Shown here in pieces: positions 10,304 to 22,070 of a stretch of 64,000 nt of DNA; position 1 is the stretch's first letter; each line of letters starts with the position of its first letter. Where the stretch lies: the NCBI GenBank assembly GCA_021234155.1, contig JAJEKV010000047.1, positions 52,744 through 116,743 on the forward strand, written 5' to 3'. A program made the translations under genes and the position numbers. The notes beneath the pieces are model-generated. The model saw only the letters and a list, made by a program, of their open reading frames with translations, made no database searches and was not told where the DNA came from. The DNA comes from Isoetes taiwanensis (Eukaryota; Streptophyta; Lycopodiopsida; Isoetales; Isoetaceae).

Positions 10304-10389
<86 letters not shown>
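10304..10389 (+). repeat. (CT)n microsatellite
   Basis: An uninterrupted CT dinucleotide run of about 85 bases. Confidence 0.97.
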
Positions 10390-10392
<3 letters not shown>

Positions 10393-12590
10393 ATGTATGG
10401 GACACATCGGTTGCTCCTTTCCATCTGAGCCGTCGAATTTCAGGGGTTGCCACATATTTAGATGTGTGTACATGCATGGGCATGCATGGGGGCATGCACC
10501 CCATCCGTGAACCATCAGATCAAAGGGGAAAACGAAATCATAGCCTTTGATTTTGTAGGGAAGGTGCAAGGAAGGTTCCTTAAAGATGATTTGGTGTATC
10601 AGATCTTAGCCATTAGATCAAAAGGTTAGGATAAATCCTAGCCATTAAGTTTTTATATTAAAGTACATTTTTTCTTTTAAATGAGGTGAGGTGGCATCTC
10701 ATTAATAAAGCGTAAACTTAAATCCATATAGCATTTTTTATTACCTCGAATGGCCTCTTTCCTTTAAGCTTGATAACTCTTGTGTATGTTCACGTCCCAT
10801 ATCAAAACTGTACAATGTTTTATATTGTAAATAAACAATTGGAAAATGCACAGCTTATTGGAACTGAAATTTCTAATTTGCACCTGGAAGACTCAATCTT
10901 CATGAGTGAAGATATGTGTTCCCCCTCTGTCAATACGATAGCATTTTTTAATTTTTTTGGGGCTTGGTACTGGCTTTGCCGCTTCCGTCGTTTGCAAACT
11001 TCTATTGTTTCATTGACTACATCGTCATTTGACATAAGTGGGCATAACCTATTAAAAGTTAAATGTGGAAAATGTTAGTTGAAAAAAAAAAGAATAAAAA
11101 ATGAATGAATTTTAATTGCACTAACTGTTAAAGTGTACTGACCTTGCGACCTCTTTTTTTCGGTAATGACTCATTTTGGTCATGTTGGTTTACAGTGTTA
11201 TGCCTTTCCAATGGCTCAGTCTTGCTCATGAATGGCCGAAAAAAGCATGTAATGTTCAAATTAGCACCGTGCATCTCTCATCAGTACAAAGTATTGCAAT
11301 GTCTAGTTTGTACCTAGCATGCGTAGTTTGCATAGTGCTTGTCGATTTTAATCCAAGAGTCTAAAATTTCCAATGATAAAATACGTTATATAATTCAATT
11401 ATTGCTAAAGAAAAAAGCCTATACAGATATTTCAATCAATTTGACATCTATTGGCATAAATTCAAAGATTTCTACGTTTGAATCCTTTGAATTGATGCAC
11501 GACAATAATTATAACAGTCCATAATGATGTAACACAAATGCTCCACTTTAACACGTTATCATATTTTTACCTTTTTTAATTCCATTTACAAGTACATATG
11601 TGGATAACATACCATTGAAATATATAATTAAAAAACTCATACAAACCATAGACCCAATTCTGTGGCGTTCGAAATTTGTGGTTTAATATTTACTAATTAC
11701 AAGAAATTTATCGCGGCAGCCTTGCGGCCGCCGCGAACATTTCTCTTCTCCAACTCGCTGCAAAAGAAGTTTTGTGCTAAGTCGAATAGATCTCAATTCT
11801 GGACATCCTTGCGATGCGAAAGAATGTACAGGAGTCGAACCTGCATTATTGCCATCGTTTTGCATCAAGGATGACATGGTGCCCCAAATTACCTCATGTC
11901 CTCCAGATTTTGTAGCAAAAATGTCTTGAACATGGATGGTAATCAAAATTATGTAATTATTCTTGGCTTAAACTTTTCACATCTTCCCCTTAACACCATC
12001 TTGCTCCTAATCATTCTTGGCTTAAGCTTTTTGCATTGTCCCCTTAAGCTTTTCTTGGCCAAGCCTTGCGCATATAGACTTTGAATGTTAAAAATATATT
12101 GCATGGTTGATTTGCGAGTTCGGAGGTAAATACAAATTTTAGTTTTTTTCATTGACAAATTGAATTAAATTGAACTAAATTGAAGAGTACAATAAACATG
12201 TTGTTTATGCTACCTAATCTTACAAATTGAATTAAATTGAAATGTTGTTTATGCTAGTATATCTGACCAAAATGTGGTGTCTAATTTTATCCGATAATGG
12301 CATTCTATTTTTTATTCCAAATTAGCTAAGCGGATGCTCCTTCGTGAGCCATAAATTCTTGGGAACCTTTGCAATCTACTTGTTGAAATCAAGAATTCTC
12401 AATGTCTCAATGGGAACCTTTTTTTTTCTCAAGAAACAGAAACCATAGGATTTTTCAAAATTTCGGGCCTTCAAGATTGATATCGGAGTTGATATTCCAA
12501 GGACCTAGCATTGACAAGAAAAACTCTGATCCGTCGATTTATTCGGGGAATCCAACTATGCCAGCCCACGAACAGAGCAGAGGCCTATAG
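10390..12590. other. AT-rich intergenic DNA with short repeats
   Basis: No gene supported. Notable items are two nearby CTTAGCCATTAGATC/CCTAGCCATTAAG words (10605-10650) and an imperfect direct repeat of ACAAATTGAATTAAATTGAA...ATGTTGTTTATGCTA at 12150-12260. A short GC-rich island with GCGGCCGCCGCG lies near 11725. Confidence 0.4.
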
Positions 12591-12599
12591 AGGTGGGGC

Positions 12600-13605
12600 T
12601 GTCAGGCAAGCCAAGGCTTCTAGAGACAGCCGCAGTTGAAGACGTTTGCAAAAGAGATCCCCACGGAGATACACCATTGCATGAAGCTGCACTTTGGGAC
12701 CATGTCAACGTCCTTTGACTAAGACTACACTCTCAGAAGCACTATCCTACTGCAGATATTCGCAATGATAAGAATTTAATCCCTTTGCATCATGCTGCTG
12801 GCCAGGAAACTTAGAACCTCTTGAATTTCTAGTGGAAAGTGGAGCAGATGTAGATGTTCTGGACTCATTCAAATGTACTCCCTTCCGTTTTGTTGCTAGA
12901 TGTGGTAGCATAAAAATGATGGAATTTTTAATGAGTTAAAGTGGTGATGGATTGGAGGTTGTTAAGAGTAAAGGTGATGATGGACTGACTGCCTTGCATC
13001 ATGCTGCTTGGAATGGGCATGCTGAAGCTGTGGAGTGGCTAATCAGTAAAGGAGCATCTGTGGATGAAACTGATGCACCAAAAGGAGATACCCTGCTTCA
13101 TTGGACTGCGAGAAATGGATCCTCTAAGATCATACAGGATCTTGTGAAGAAAGGCTAACATTTTTACTGCCAATGAAAAGGAGAAACTACCCATAGATTT
13201 GATGCCCTGTAGAACTGGTCAGCATAGTTCTAATCCTGCCATCAAGTCTATCTTTACAGCCCTTAGAGAGTTTAAGGGATTTGTTCTGCCTAAACGTAGC
13301 GAAGATGCTAAGACTACGCTGCTTTACTATGCAGCTGGTTATGGCAGAAAAGAAGATACTAAATGGGTCTTATTACAGATCAAAAAACATATTGCCTCTA
13401 ACAAACAAGATAGGAGAAAGAAGTTACAATCCCATGTGAATAGCACAGACAAACAGGGCAGGAGTTCCATGCATTGGGCTGCAGTCAATGGGAATGCAAA
13501 TTCGGTTGAAGCACTTGCAAAACCCGAAATTGACTTATTCAAAGAAGATTGTAAAGGAAAAATGCCTTTGTTACTTTCTCTTCCTGAGGAGCATCTTGGA
13601 TACTA
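12600..13605 (+). pseudogene. Ankyrin-repeat protein pseudogene
   Basis: At least six ankyrin signatures are read in order: GDTPLHEAALWDHVNVL (12666), NLIPLHHAA (about 12778), GLTALHHAAWNGHAEAVEWL (12972), GDTLLHWTARNGSSKI (13084), KTTLLYYAAGYGRKEDTKWV (13308) and GRSSMHWAAVNGNANSVEAL (13456). Ankyrin repeats are protein-interaction modules. Stops follow the first repeat (TGA at about 12717) and occur between 12810 and 12940, and frames change at about 13158-13199, so the gene is dead. The lost protein's partner cannot be inferred. Confidence 0.85.
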
Positions 13606-13682
13606 ACTTATAAAAGAAATTGGCGTCGGATCTTATAAGTATGGGTCTGCAGAATCTAAGACCATTCCATTCTGCAGCCTTC

Positions 13683-13713
13683 TGCAGCCCGTTTCTTTGA
13701 ATGGAACGAAGGC
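13683..13713 (+). repeat. Direct repeat flanking the ankyrin gene end, copy 1
   Basis: CTGCAGCCCGTTTCTTTGAA..GAACGAAGGC here recurs as CTGCAGCCCATTTCTGAATTGAACGAAGGC at 14401-14430. The two copies bracket 13714-14400 and could mark an insertion or local duplication. Confidence 0.5.
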
Positions 13714-13756
13714 AGCTGTACGTGCGCTAGCGGTCGGCACTAGCGCACGTACAGCT
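13714..13756. other. Perfect 17-bp inverted repeat (hairpin)
   Basis: AGCTGTACGTGCGCTAG, a 9-base loop CGGTCGGCA, then the exact reverse complement. It lies just after the ankyrin remnant. It could form a DNA or RNA cruciform/hairpin; the function is unknown. Confidence 0.9.
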
Positions 13757-13793
13757 CGTTCACACTCATTCAATCTTATTCTCTATTGTTATT

Positions 13794-14416
13794 ATGTTTA
13801 AGATGGTACCACAGCTCAAGCTCTTGAATTGTGGGAGTCATGCGAGAATGCAAAGAGAAAGATTAGTAGAAGATTGTTTAATTACGCAAGAAGAATTACC
13901 AAAGAGTTCTTTCCATGAAGAAACTCTTAAAGAGAAAGAAGATCTCCTTGAAGAATGCATGCACAAGAAGGCAGAAGAATGGATGCAGGCAAACTTTCTA
14001 GACAGAAAAGAAAGAAAAGGGAAGACGCCCCATTATTTCATGAGAAAGCCAGTCAACAATTGCATAGGTGTTGGTTCAGGTCTAGAAAGATGATTGATGT
14101 TAGGAAGATCCAAGACCAAGAGACAGAAAACCTTATGGATTATGAAGTAGTTCCAGATACAGACATGAACCATAGGCACTACATATGCAACTTCAGGAAC
14201 ACTCGCTGCAGAAGTAATTACACCACAGATAACAGAACAAAACGTATTGTTGGGTTATCAAAAGTTAGCAATGCGTGTGATGGGATTGGATCCAAATTTG
14301 TCTTGGATGAATTATATGCTCCACTAGCACCACGAGATGATGCAGATGCGGTTCTTGAAAATTTTATGAATGGAACAAAGGCTTTGAGCTTTGAAACTTC
14401 TGCAGCCCATTTCTGA
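13794..14416 (+). pseudogene. Unrecognised coding remnant after the ankyrin repeats
   Basis: Two overlapping frames (13794-14093 and 13955-14416) look protein-like: a charged stretch rich in K/E (EEWMQANFLDRKERKGK), then DVRKIQDQETENLMDYEVVP and FVLDELYAPLAPRDDADAVL. Together with the ankyrin repeats upstream this may be the C-terminal part of the same gene. I do not recognise the domain. A frame change lies near 14060-14090. Confidence 0.45.
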
Positions 14417-15210
14417 ATTGAACGAAGGCTTTGAGCTTGTGTTTTTCTTCAGAATCGGATCCTTCCAATCCCCTTCCATAGTTTTAATGTGGGCTTATAT
14501 TTGTTTCTGGAAACTCAGATCATTGCCGATGTCCCTATATTTGCTTCTGGAAAGATCATTGCCGATGTCCCAGGTGCCTATTCTAGTCGCCTGATGCATA
14601 ACAGAATCTTTTAGCGTTTGAGGCCAAGAGGCAACTATTCGCGCTGCTAAATCTCGTTTCAGATTTTGAGGCGAAGAGGCAAGTATTCGTGCTGCTAAAT
14701 CTCGTTTCAGATTGTGAAATTTATCTGGATAGCAACAGAGCTTAGCGCCGGTCCCTTCAAATTACACATGCAATCCTTCTGTCCACAATTTTTGGGCGGC
14801 TGCAGATAGAACATTGTCGGCGCCATAGCAAATGAGACTCACCGACCTCTTATCTCCGAGCTCTTCTTGGAAGTCATTGTTGGGAAGAGGCCGCCATAGC
14901 CCTTTGCTTTCGAGCAGTGAAGCAGAACCCGTCGAAGGTCTTTTTTTTTCATTTTTTATTTTTTTCTTCAAGCCCCTATTCCCCTGAAATGCATTGGCGG
15001 GGAATCAACCGAATATGCCAAAGGAATCTTGCCCCTAAGAATTATATATGTTATACTAATTATAACCCTCTGAGTCTTGGCTTTAGAAGTGATATTTTAT
15101 TGATAGATAACTTTACCATGGCAAGTGGCATAAAGAGTCTATTATTTACAACCTCAAATAACTAACCATAGGCGCCAAACAAATACAACATGTGCTCCAA
15201 ATCACTAATT

Positions 15211-15215
<5 letters not shown>
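14417..15215. other. Intergenic with short tandem duplications
   Basis: A unit containing TTTCTGGAAA..GATCATTGCCGATGTCCC is repeated twice at about 14500-14570. A ~52-bp unit (GAGGC.AAGAGGCAA.TATTCG.GCTGCTAAATCTCGTTTCAGATT) is repeated twice at 14619-14717. No gene supported. Confidence 0.5.

Positions 15216-15245
<30 letters not shown>
15216..15245 (+). repeat. (TA)n microsatellite bordering repeat A
   Basis: A TA dinucleotide run immediately before the conserved start of composite repeat A. Copies B and C also have TA-rich borders. Confidence 0.9.
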
Positions 15246-15247
<2 letters not shown>

Positions 15248-16447
15248 AGAAATTTAATCCGTCCTACGGTGCGTGTTCGAATTTTAGCATGTTCCTACGT
15301 GCAAGTTCTTGTAAAAGAATCTCTTGAGAATGCTCTAAATTCATAGATTCTCTAAGATTCTACCAAGGTTCTCTTAGAGGGTTCGTGAGCATTTCTCTAA
15401 ATTTTATCTAGATTCCATTAAATTTCCCTAGATTCTCCAAGATTCTATAAAGATCCCCTTAGATTCTCTTAGATTCATTTAGATTTTATCAGATTGCCCT
15501 TAGATTCAAAGAGATTCTATAAAGATTCCCTTAGATACTCTAAGATTTCATCAACATTTTCTTAGATTCCCTTAGATTTTATGAAGATTTCTTTAGATCC
15601 CCCAGATTTTAAGAGATTCCCTTAGGCTTGTAAATATTTTCCTAGATTCTCTTACATTTTATAAGGTTTTCTTATATTCTATTAGATTCTTCTGGATTCC
15701 TTTACATTCTAGAACTTTTTAGAACATTCTAAGACTTCCTGGAACATTCTAAGACTTTCAATATATTCTAGAACTTTCTGGAAGTATTTCCCTAGATTTC
15801 CTTACATTCCCATAGATTCCCCTACATTCTAGAACATTCTAAAACTTATTAGAACAATTTGGAACTTTCTGGAAGAATTTTCTTAGGTCCCCCCTAGATT
15901 CTCTTATTCTAGAACTTTCTAGAAGATTCTAGAACTTTCTAGAGCCTTCCAGAACATTCTAGAACCTTCTTGAACTAGCTAGAATGTTATAGTCTATTTT
16001 ATCTTAATGGGAACGCTACCCTTAAGTATATGTGAAACATAAATTACTTATAGAATTAATGCTTGGTCTAGTGGTTAGAATGGGAGGCTGGGGGGTCAAT
16101 GGCCAGGGTTCGAATCCCCCATACAACATAAAAATTTTAAAAGCCTTTTCCTGAGGGATGAGCATTTAACTTGGGCCGTAGGATCTTGGACCCGATCAAG
16201 GGTCGAGATCTCACACAACATGAGCCATACGATCTATTACATATAATTTCCAAAGTCATGTGCACCGTCGGTCAGGATTAGATCAACCTGGACCGTAGGA
16301 TCGTGTCTATACGGATTATATATAAACTCCCAAGCCATCTGGGCCGTAGGATACGTCCCAAAGCCACGTGAGCCGTCGGATCTCGAACGGACGGTCGGAT
16401 AAGCGCGACAAACATAAGAACATATATAGAGTAGATAGATAGATATA
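15246..16447 (+). repeat. Composite repeat A (plus orientation)
   Basis: Order of modules: CAAGAAATTTAAT terminus; about 700 bases built from degenerate AGATTCT, CCCTTAGATTC and TTCTAGAAC words (15310-15985); a short AT-rich link; a tRNA-like module (16057-16122); then an array of GCCGTAGGATC-type words (16165-16400) ending AAACATAAGAACATATA. The same order, reverse complemented, occurs in copies B (20732-22070) and C (22074-36198, interrupted). No protein is encoded. A non-autonomous element or long SINE-like composite is most likely. Confidence 0.85.
16057..16122 (+). other. tRNA-like Pol III module in repeat A
   Basis: A-box TGGTCTAGTGG (16064-16074) and B-box GGTTCGAATCC (16107-16117) are at tRNA-like spacing and resemble a Glu/Asp-type tRNA body. 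The bases flanking the arms do not pair as an acceptor stem, so this is a tRNA-derived promoter module rather than a tRNA gene. Confidence 0.7.
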
Positions 16448-16448
16448 T

Positions 16449-16700
16449 ATTTTTTTTTTGGATGCAAGATATTTTGATTTTATTAAACCGAAAAAAAAGG
16501 GGTACAAGGATATAACTTTACATACAATGGTCTACCCATTAATCCGAGACTACAGATCGAGGGACAAATATCATTCCTTTCAACTGGACAAATGGAAAAG
16601 ATTACTGTAAGGTCCGAAGTTAAAGCCATCTGAAGCTCATAACCGACAGATACAAACAGTTGAAGAGCACCCAGAAGCGAATTTCATCCTGCGCGTTAAC
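16449..16700 (-). mobile_element. Probable LINE/retroposon 3' end (minus)
   Basis: On the minus strand the sequence reads ...TTTCGGTTTAATAAAATC... and ends in a run of A residues (plus-strand T run at 16451-16459). This is the form of many plant LINE 3' ends. No coding part is visible; it is heavily 5'-truncated. Confidence 0.4.
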
Positions 16701-17585
16701 TTGGCATGGACTATCATGCTACCTTGCTATACTATAAGTGGTTCTCCCTTCCATTTACGTACTCACGGGATGTCGCACCTTCTTCTAGCAAAGAAGCACA
16801 TCACAAACAAGCTCTAGAAGGGGTGTCCACTCACTCTCAGTCTTTGCTACACTGCCAAAGATATACTCCAACTTCAAGAAGATCAACTCACTCGAGGTTC
16901 CTAGTTCAGGTTCCCCCTGGAACGCAAGAACATGGAAGGAGTGAGCAACTGATAAGCAAGTCTGGTCTCCCGCCCAAGACTTCCTCGTTTAATCTCTTCC
17001 TTAGCCCATACTATCCAGTTGTGGCTTATCCTTCGATCCTAATCTCCCCTAGGCGGGAAGGGGAAGGACTTTATTTACGCTCGAGAGGCATTCATACCAA
17101 GCGGCCACGGAGGCGGTGCGCAAAGAAAGCGAGGTTTGAGCTGATCTCAGCACTTGGAGTGCCATAAGCAACCCACAGGGAGTGCGGGCCTTCTCCTACT
17201 GCAGGGAGTGCAGCAGCCTGTCTAACATAAACCTTTGCAAAAGCCTAAAAGAGCAAGATAAGAATACCTCTAGGGCGACCCACAGCTAGGCCTCAGGAAC
17301 TTCCAGGACTCAACAGGCCTCAGATGATGTCTGGGATCTCAGAGAAAGAGCGGCAGAGTTTCGTCTGCGCCAAATCAAAGCGCCCAACACCAGAGCTCAT
17401 GCCATAACCAAGACTGGAAAACAAATCAAGAGGTGTGCTAGCAGCAGGCCTGGCCGCCCAGGCCCTTCCAGCCTTCATTTCGGAGCCTTCATTTCGGAGT
17501 GATCTGCAAGGGAACGGGCTGCTGCCGCCATAGGCGGCTGCCCTAAGCCGCTCGAGCCCTAAGCGCCTTCATTAGTCGCACCCCA
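16701..17585. other. GC-richer segment resembling plant organelle DNA
   Basis: The composition changes abruptly from AT-rich repeat DNA to about half GC, with wording (GCAAAGAAAGCGAGG, CCCTAGGCGGGAAGGGG) that reminds me of plant mitochondrial intergenic DNA. A 153-codon plus-strand frame is open at 16706-17167 but shows no domain. A nuclear insertion of mitochondrial DNA is a hypothesis from style only. Confidence 0.3.
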
Positions 17586-18449
17586 TATCATTTAAGTCGT
17601 TGTTGACTGCTTTTAATAAATTGTTTTTAATATGAACAATTCGTCTCATAAACACTATCGAGTTCCGATAGTAGCCGTGCAAAGGTATTATAAGCAATTA
17701 TAGCCATCGATGTAGACTTGTAAATTAATAGATATTGATTTAGACTTGATTTACACTCTGTAACTATTGATTTACACTTGAGGTGTCAACCTAGGCATGT
17801 AAAGGGATCTACAGATAATTATCGTAAATAGTAGCATGTATGTTGTTGGTACCAATGAAATAATTCCACGTAGTTAGCATAAAATTTATCTGGTCCCACA
17901 TTTCCTTAGTTCTAACAACCATTAAGGGTTAAAAAAGTGAGCACCTAGAAATAGGGGGGCTCACCATCCATAAAAAAAAAGGCAACCGAATGGGCAGCTT
18001 GGGCTACTGGAGCAAATCGACTCTTGGCCGATTACATCGTGGGGGTGGTTTCCAATAGAATCATCAGTGATCACGGTCTTTTCGAGTGAATCTCAGTTTA
18101 ACCAAAACAATGTGATCACTCCTAGCGTTTGAGTGTGACTACTGCAAAATTGATCTAAAGGATCACAGCCAAAATTAACAAAGGTAATATGGAAATCGGA
18201 GTCATTTGAAAGGTCAGTTGGTTGTTACAGTCAACAACACTATATTTGAAAGGTCAGTTGGTTGTTACAGTCAACAACACTATATATTGCAAAAATACAA
18301 AGTGCAGAAGTCATATGGCAGAACTCAGAAATAAAAACGAAATTGAATCTAGTGGATTAATAAAAACGAAATTGAATCTAGTGGATTTTTCTGAGGCAAT
18401 GATAAATTGATTCTTGAGGCCATTTTTCTACCTCAAAAATCGATCTTGC
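17586..18449. other. Intergenic with two short tandem duplications
   Basis: A 40-bp unit (TTTGAAAGGTCAGTTGG..) is duplicated at 18201-18280 and contains the small hairpin GTTGTTACAGTCAACAAC. A 29-bp unit (TAAAAACGAAATTGAATC..) is duplicated at 18332-18388. Otherwise nothing recognised. Confidence 0.6.
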
Positions 18450-18679
18450 TCAATTCAAACATAGAAGAATCATTTGTGACAAAAAACAGGGAAGTATTGG
18501 GCGTAAAACAGGGGGAGCTGTACTGGATTTCCATCCTGTGGCAAACATCTGAGGCTTTAAACAGCATTTCGGCACTCTAAATCCTTTGTATCTGAGACTA
18601 GATATCTCAGATTTGCGGTATTCGAGTTCTGACAATGGGATCTAGTAAAGCCAGCACCTTGGTTCATCTAGCAAGGTTG

Positions 18680-18883
18680 TTATTTGCAGAATACCGATAT
18701 TGCTGCCGAGTTCTCCATTCGCCTCAAATTTTGCAAGCTGTTTTGCCTTCTGTTCTCGGCAATTTCCACTGAGCAAAGCTGGAGTGACGAAGATGATTCA
18801 AAACTCAAGGTGCAATTCGACAGACCCTTGCCCAGAGCATCTACAAACTCTGCTGTCAAATTCAGAGGTAAGGTCTGCTGCAA
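18680..18883 (-). pseudogene. Possible protein remnant, minus strand
   Basis: A minus-strand frame reads TLPLNLTAEFVDALGKGLSN and more, a leucine-patterned segment that could be LRR-like and lies on the same strand as the LRR-like remnant at 19219-19527. It is too short and diverged to assign. Confidence 0.25.
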
Positions 18884-19218
18884 AATTCAGAGATAAGTGC
18901 AAATTTGTAGAACCTTAACTCAGACATCAATTTGCGAAGGGTTACTGATTTGCAAAGGGTCACTGAAGGCAAATAGCTGCAAGTAATCGCACTGTCAAAT
19001 TTGGCCAGATGTACTCTTGGTTTTTACATATTGAAGACTGGTTAGAAACAGATTGCTTGGCCTACTGTACCCATAAATTAGTTTGTGCAGACTTAAATTG
19101 TCAACCACCTTTATCTGTTGCGCTTCTTGCAGAAGCTCTGTGCCCGTTAGCAAGAAGGACAAATTGAGCCTGGAAAAAGGAAAAATGGGCAGCATTTTTG
19201 CAGTAGTGCAAGGGAAAA

Positions 19219-19527
19219 CTATTTTAGCCTCTTCTCAGCTATTTCATTGGATGCAAACAGTGATTTCCCTCTCCCCAGATAATTAGGCACTTCAAATCGT
19301 GCTTGATTGCCCTGTTTTTCTAGCTTAATCTGATCTAATTTGTGTCTTAGGGCCAGTTCCTTAAGATCACCGGTCAATTCACAGAATTCAACGTTTGCTG
19401 TTGTAATGCAATTAAACGAAAGATTAAGGTATTTCAGATTTGCTAGTCTTCCTATACTGGCAGCAATTCTTCCACGAATCGGCAAATTCGCCTTCTCCAG
19501 CCAAAAATCTGATAGCAGTACCAGCAA
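19219..19527 (-). pseudogene. LRR-like fragment
   Basis: The translation includes IRGRIAASIGRLANLKYLNL followed by SFN, matching the plant LRR consensus (L..L..L.L..N, with GxIP-like spacing), then a polar segment rich in leucines. A second frame at 19424-19624 overlaps it upstream. There is no kinase, NB-ARC or signal peptide nearby. Probably a fragment of an LRR receptor or resistance-type gene. Confidence 0.45.
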
Positions 19528-20233
19528 TATTGAATCTTTGAAACTCTCCTAATAACCATGTCAAGGTCGAGTATAAAGATGTCCCAGGCTCGTATGCATT
19601 ATATGATACAAATGCCCTCTTCATGGCTGTAACGTTTTTCTGTTATAAGGATGATCGCAAAACACCAGATCAATGGGCCCTTATAATATGTTAGGTGAGC
19701 ATCACAAAGAGATGAAAGTAATGGGAAAAAAGCCAGCTTTCTGGAGAAACCCACTGCTATATTGCTGTGGAAAAGGTCCGTTAATATCATGCAAGTCAGT
19801 CTGTAAATCTAGAGTATATCTAGAGATTTTGGCCCTATTAGTCCCACTTCTCTGCTGTATTTCTGTATTCAACTTAAGATTGCCAAGATGATGGCATACA
19901 CACCTAAATCAAGATGCACTAGATGCCAGACCAATCAATAGGAAGCAATAGATAGAAATGCTCTTCACTGTGCGAAAATGGGTGTACCATAAAACTAAAC
20001 TCTAAAGTGAAACACAACATGAAAGCTATTAAAGAAATTACCTCATTTACGCACAGGGAATTGAGCAACACCCACATGCGCTCAAGGTAAGAGACCTCAA
20101 ATTACTTCACTTCTTCTTGGAGAGTTTTAAGATGTGAAACGCCTAAATCCAATTAGCAACCAATGTTTGTCAACAGAGGCGTTAAATCAACGAAACAAAA
20201 GAAAAAAATACCTTTTTGCATACGAATTAACAA

Positions 20234-20630
20234 TCACCGACCTTTCATAAAATATGGCAGGTTCTGAATTATTGCCACACACAGCTTAAACTCGGAATAA
20301 AGCCATGGCTCGTCGGTCAACTTCGTTTCCATCTGCAAAAATAAAAAGTTTGAGGCGATGCTGAAATGATCACGGCCGCAAGCATTTTCAAACACCAAAG
20401 TGGTAGAATTGTCACAGCTGCCCTTACCCCACAAAATCTTAGGACCAAACCGGGATGCCTCCATAGGTACAAAAAGAAAGAAACGCCAGAAGCTCTGCTA
20501 CAAATCTCAGTACAATTTGCCGGTGGGATTTACCAATTTAGCTGTTCAAGAGGCAGCTGTAGAACTATGGGCGAACTGTAACGATGGCTGCCCTGTGTCG
20601 ACGAAAAAGAGTCGTGAAAAACGTAGATAA
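20234..20630 (-). other. Possible exon remnants, minus strand, family unknown
   Basis: On the minus strand a pyrimidine tract and CAG (about 20333-20350) precede a short frame METKLTDEPWLYSEFKLCVA..., which ends at AAAG|GTCGGT (about 20247), a plausible exon with acceptor and donor. The peptide matches nothing I know. Confidence 0.25.
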
Positions 20631-20731
20631 TTCTAAAAATCAATATTCCTCTGCAGATATAAGTCTAAAATCGTCATTTTTGCAACCAGTTTTCTTCCTG
20701 GTAATCATATAATAGAAGGATATCTAATCTA

Positions 20732-22070
20732 ACATATATATATTCTTATGTTTGTCCCACTCAATCCGCCCGTTGATCTGAGATTCTACAGCTCACGTGG
20801 CTTTGGGACGTATCGTACGGCCCAGATGGCTTGGGAGTTTGTATATAGATTATATGTAAGCGATCCTACGGTCCACGTTGATTTGATCCTGATCGTCGGT
20901 CCGAGATTTTACGGCTCATGTTGCTTTGGGACACATCCTACGGTGCACATGGCTTTAGGAATTATATGTAATAGATCTTGCAGTCCAGATTGTTCTTGAT
21001 CCTAATCGTCGATCCAGGATCCTACAGCTCACGTGGCTTAGCACATATCCTATGGGGTCCTATGGTGCACATGACCCACGTTGAATGCTCATCCCTTAAG
21101 AAAAGACTTTTGAAATTTCTATGTTGTGTGGGGGATTTGAACCCTAGTCATTGACCCCCTAACCCCCATTCTAACCACTAGACCAAGCATTAATTCCATA
21201 TTTCAAATATACTTAAGGGTAAAATTTCTAATTAAGATAAAATAGAGCATAACATTCTAGCTAATTCAAAAGAGTTCTAGAATGTGTTCTGGAAGGCTCT
21301 AGAAAGTTCTAGAATCTTCTAGAAAGTTCCAAAATATTCTAGAAAAATCTAGAACATAAGAGAATCTAGGGGGAATCTAAGAAAATTCTTCCAGAAAGTT
21401 CCAAATTGTTCTAATAAGTTCTAGAATGCTCTAGAATGTAGGGGAATCTATGGGAATGTAAGAGAATCTAGGGAAATACTTCCAGAAAGTTCTAGGATAT
21501 TTTGAAAGTCTCAGAATGTTCCAGAAAGTCTTAGAATGTTCTAAAACGTTCTAGAATGTAAGGGAATCCAGGAGAATCTAACAGAATCTAAGAAAATCTC
21601 ATAAAATGTAAGAGCATCTAGGAAAATATTTACAAGCCTAAGGGAATCTCTTAAAATCTAGGGGATGTAAGGGAATCTTCGTAAAATCTAAGGGAATCTA
21701 AGAAAATGTTGATAAAAATCTTAGAGTATCTAGGGGAATCTTTATAGAATCTCTTTGAATCTCATATAATGTAAGGGAACCTAGGGCAATCTCATAAAAT
21801 CTAAAGGGATCTAAGGGAATCTAAGGGGATCTTCATAGAATCTTAGAGAATCTACGAAAATCTAATGGAATCTAGAGGGAATCTTATAAAATTTAGAGGA
21901 ACCTCCACGAAACCTCAAAGAAAACCTTGGTAGAATCTTAGAGAATCTATGAATTTAGAGTATTCTCAAGAGATTCTTTTAGAATGTAGGGCACGACAAG
22001 AACTTGAAGAATAGGAACATACTAAAACTCGAACATGCACCATAGGACGCATTAAATTTCTTGTATATAT
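20732..22070 (-). repeat. Composite repeat B (minus orientation)
   Basis: Reverse complement of repeat A with the same module order: CCGTAGGATC-type array (20765-21080), tRNA-like module (21129-21190), TTCTAGAA/GGGAATCTA array (21255-21975), then CATTAAATTTCTTG and a TATATAT border. It faces repeat A across about 4.3 kb and is followed at once by copy C in the same orientation. Confidence 0.85.
21129..21190 (-). other. tRNA-like Pol III module in repeat B
   Basis: On the minus strand the A-box TGGTCTAGTGG is intact and the B-box reads GGTTCAAATCC. Same position in the element as in A and C. Confidence 0.65.

Noticed and set aside
16057-16122. Functional tRNA gene (also at 21129-21190 and 22461-22520)
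   Set aside because: A- and B-boxes are good but the acceptor arms do not pair, and the three copies sit inside the same repeat.
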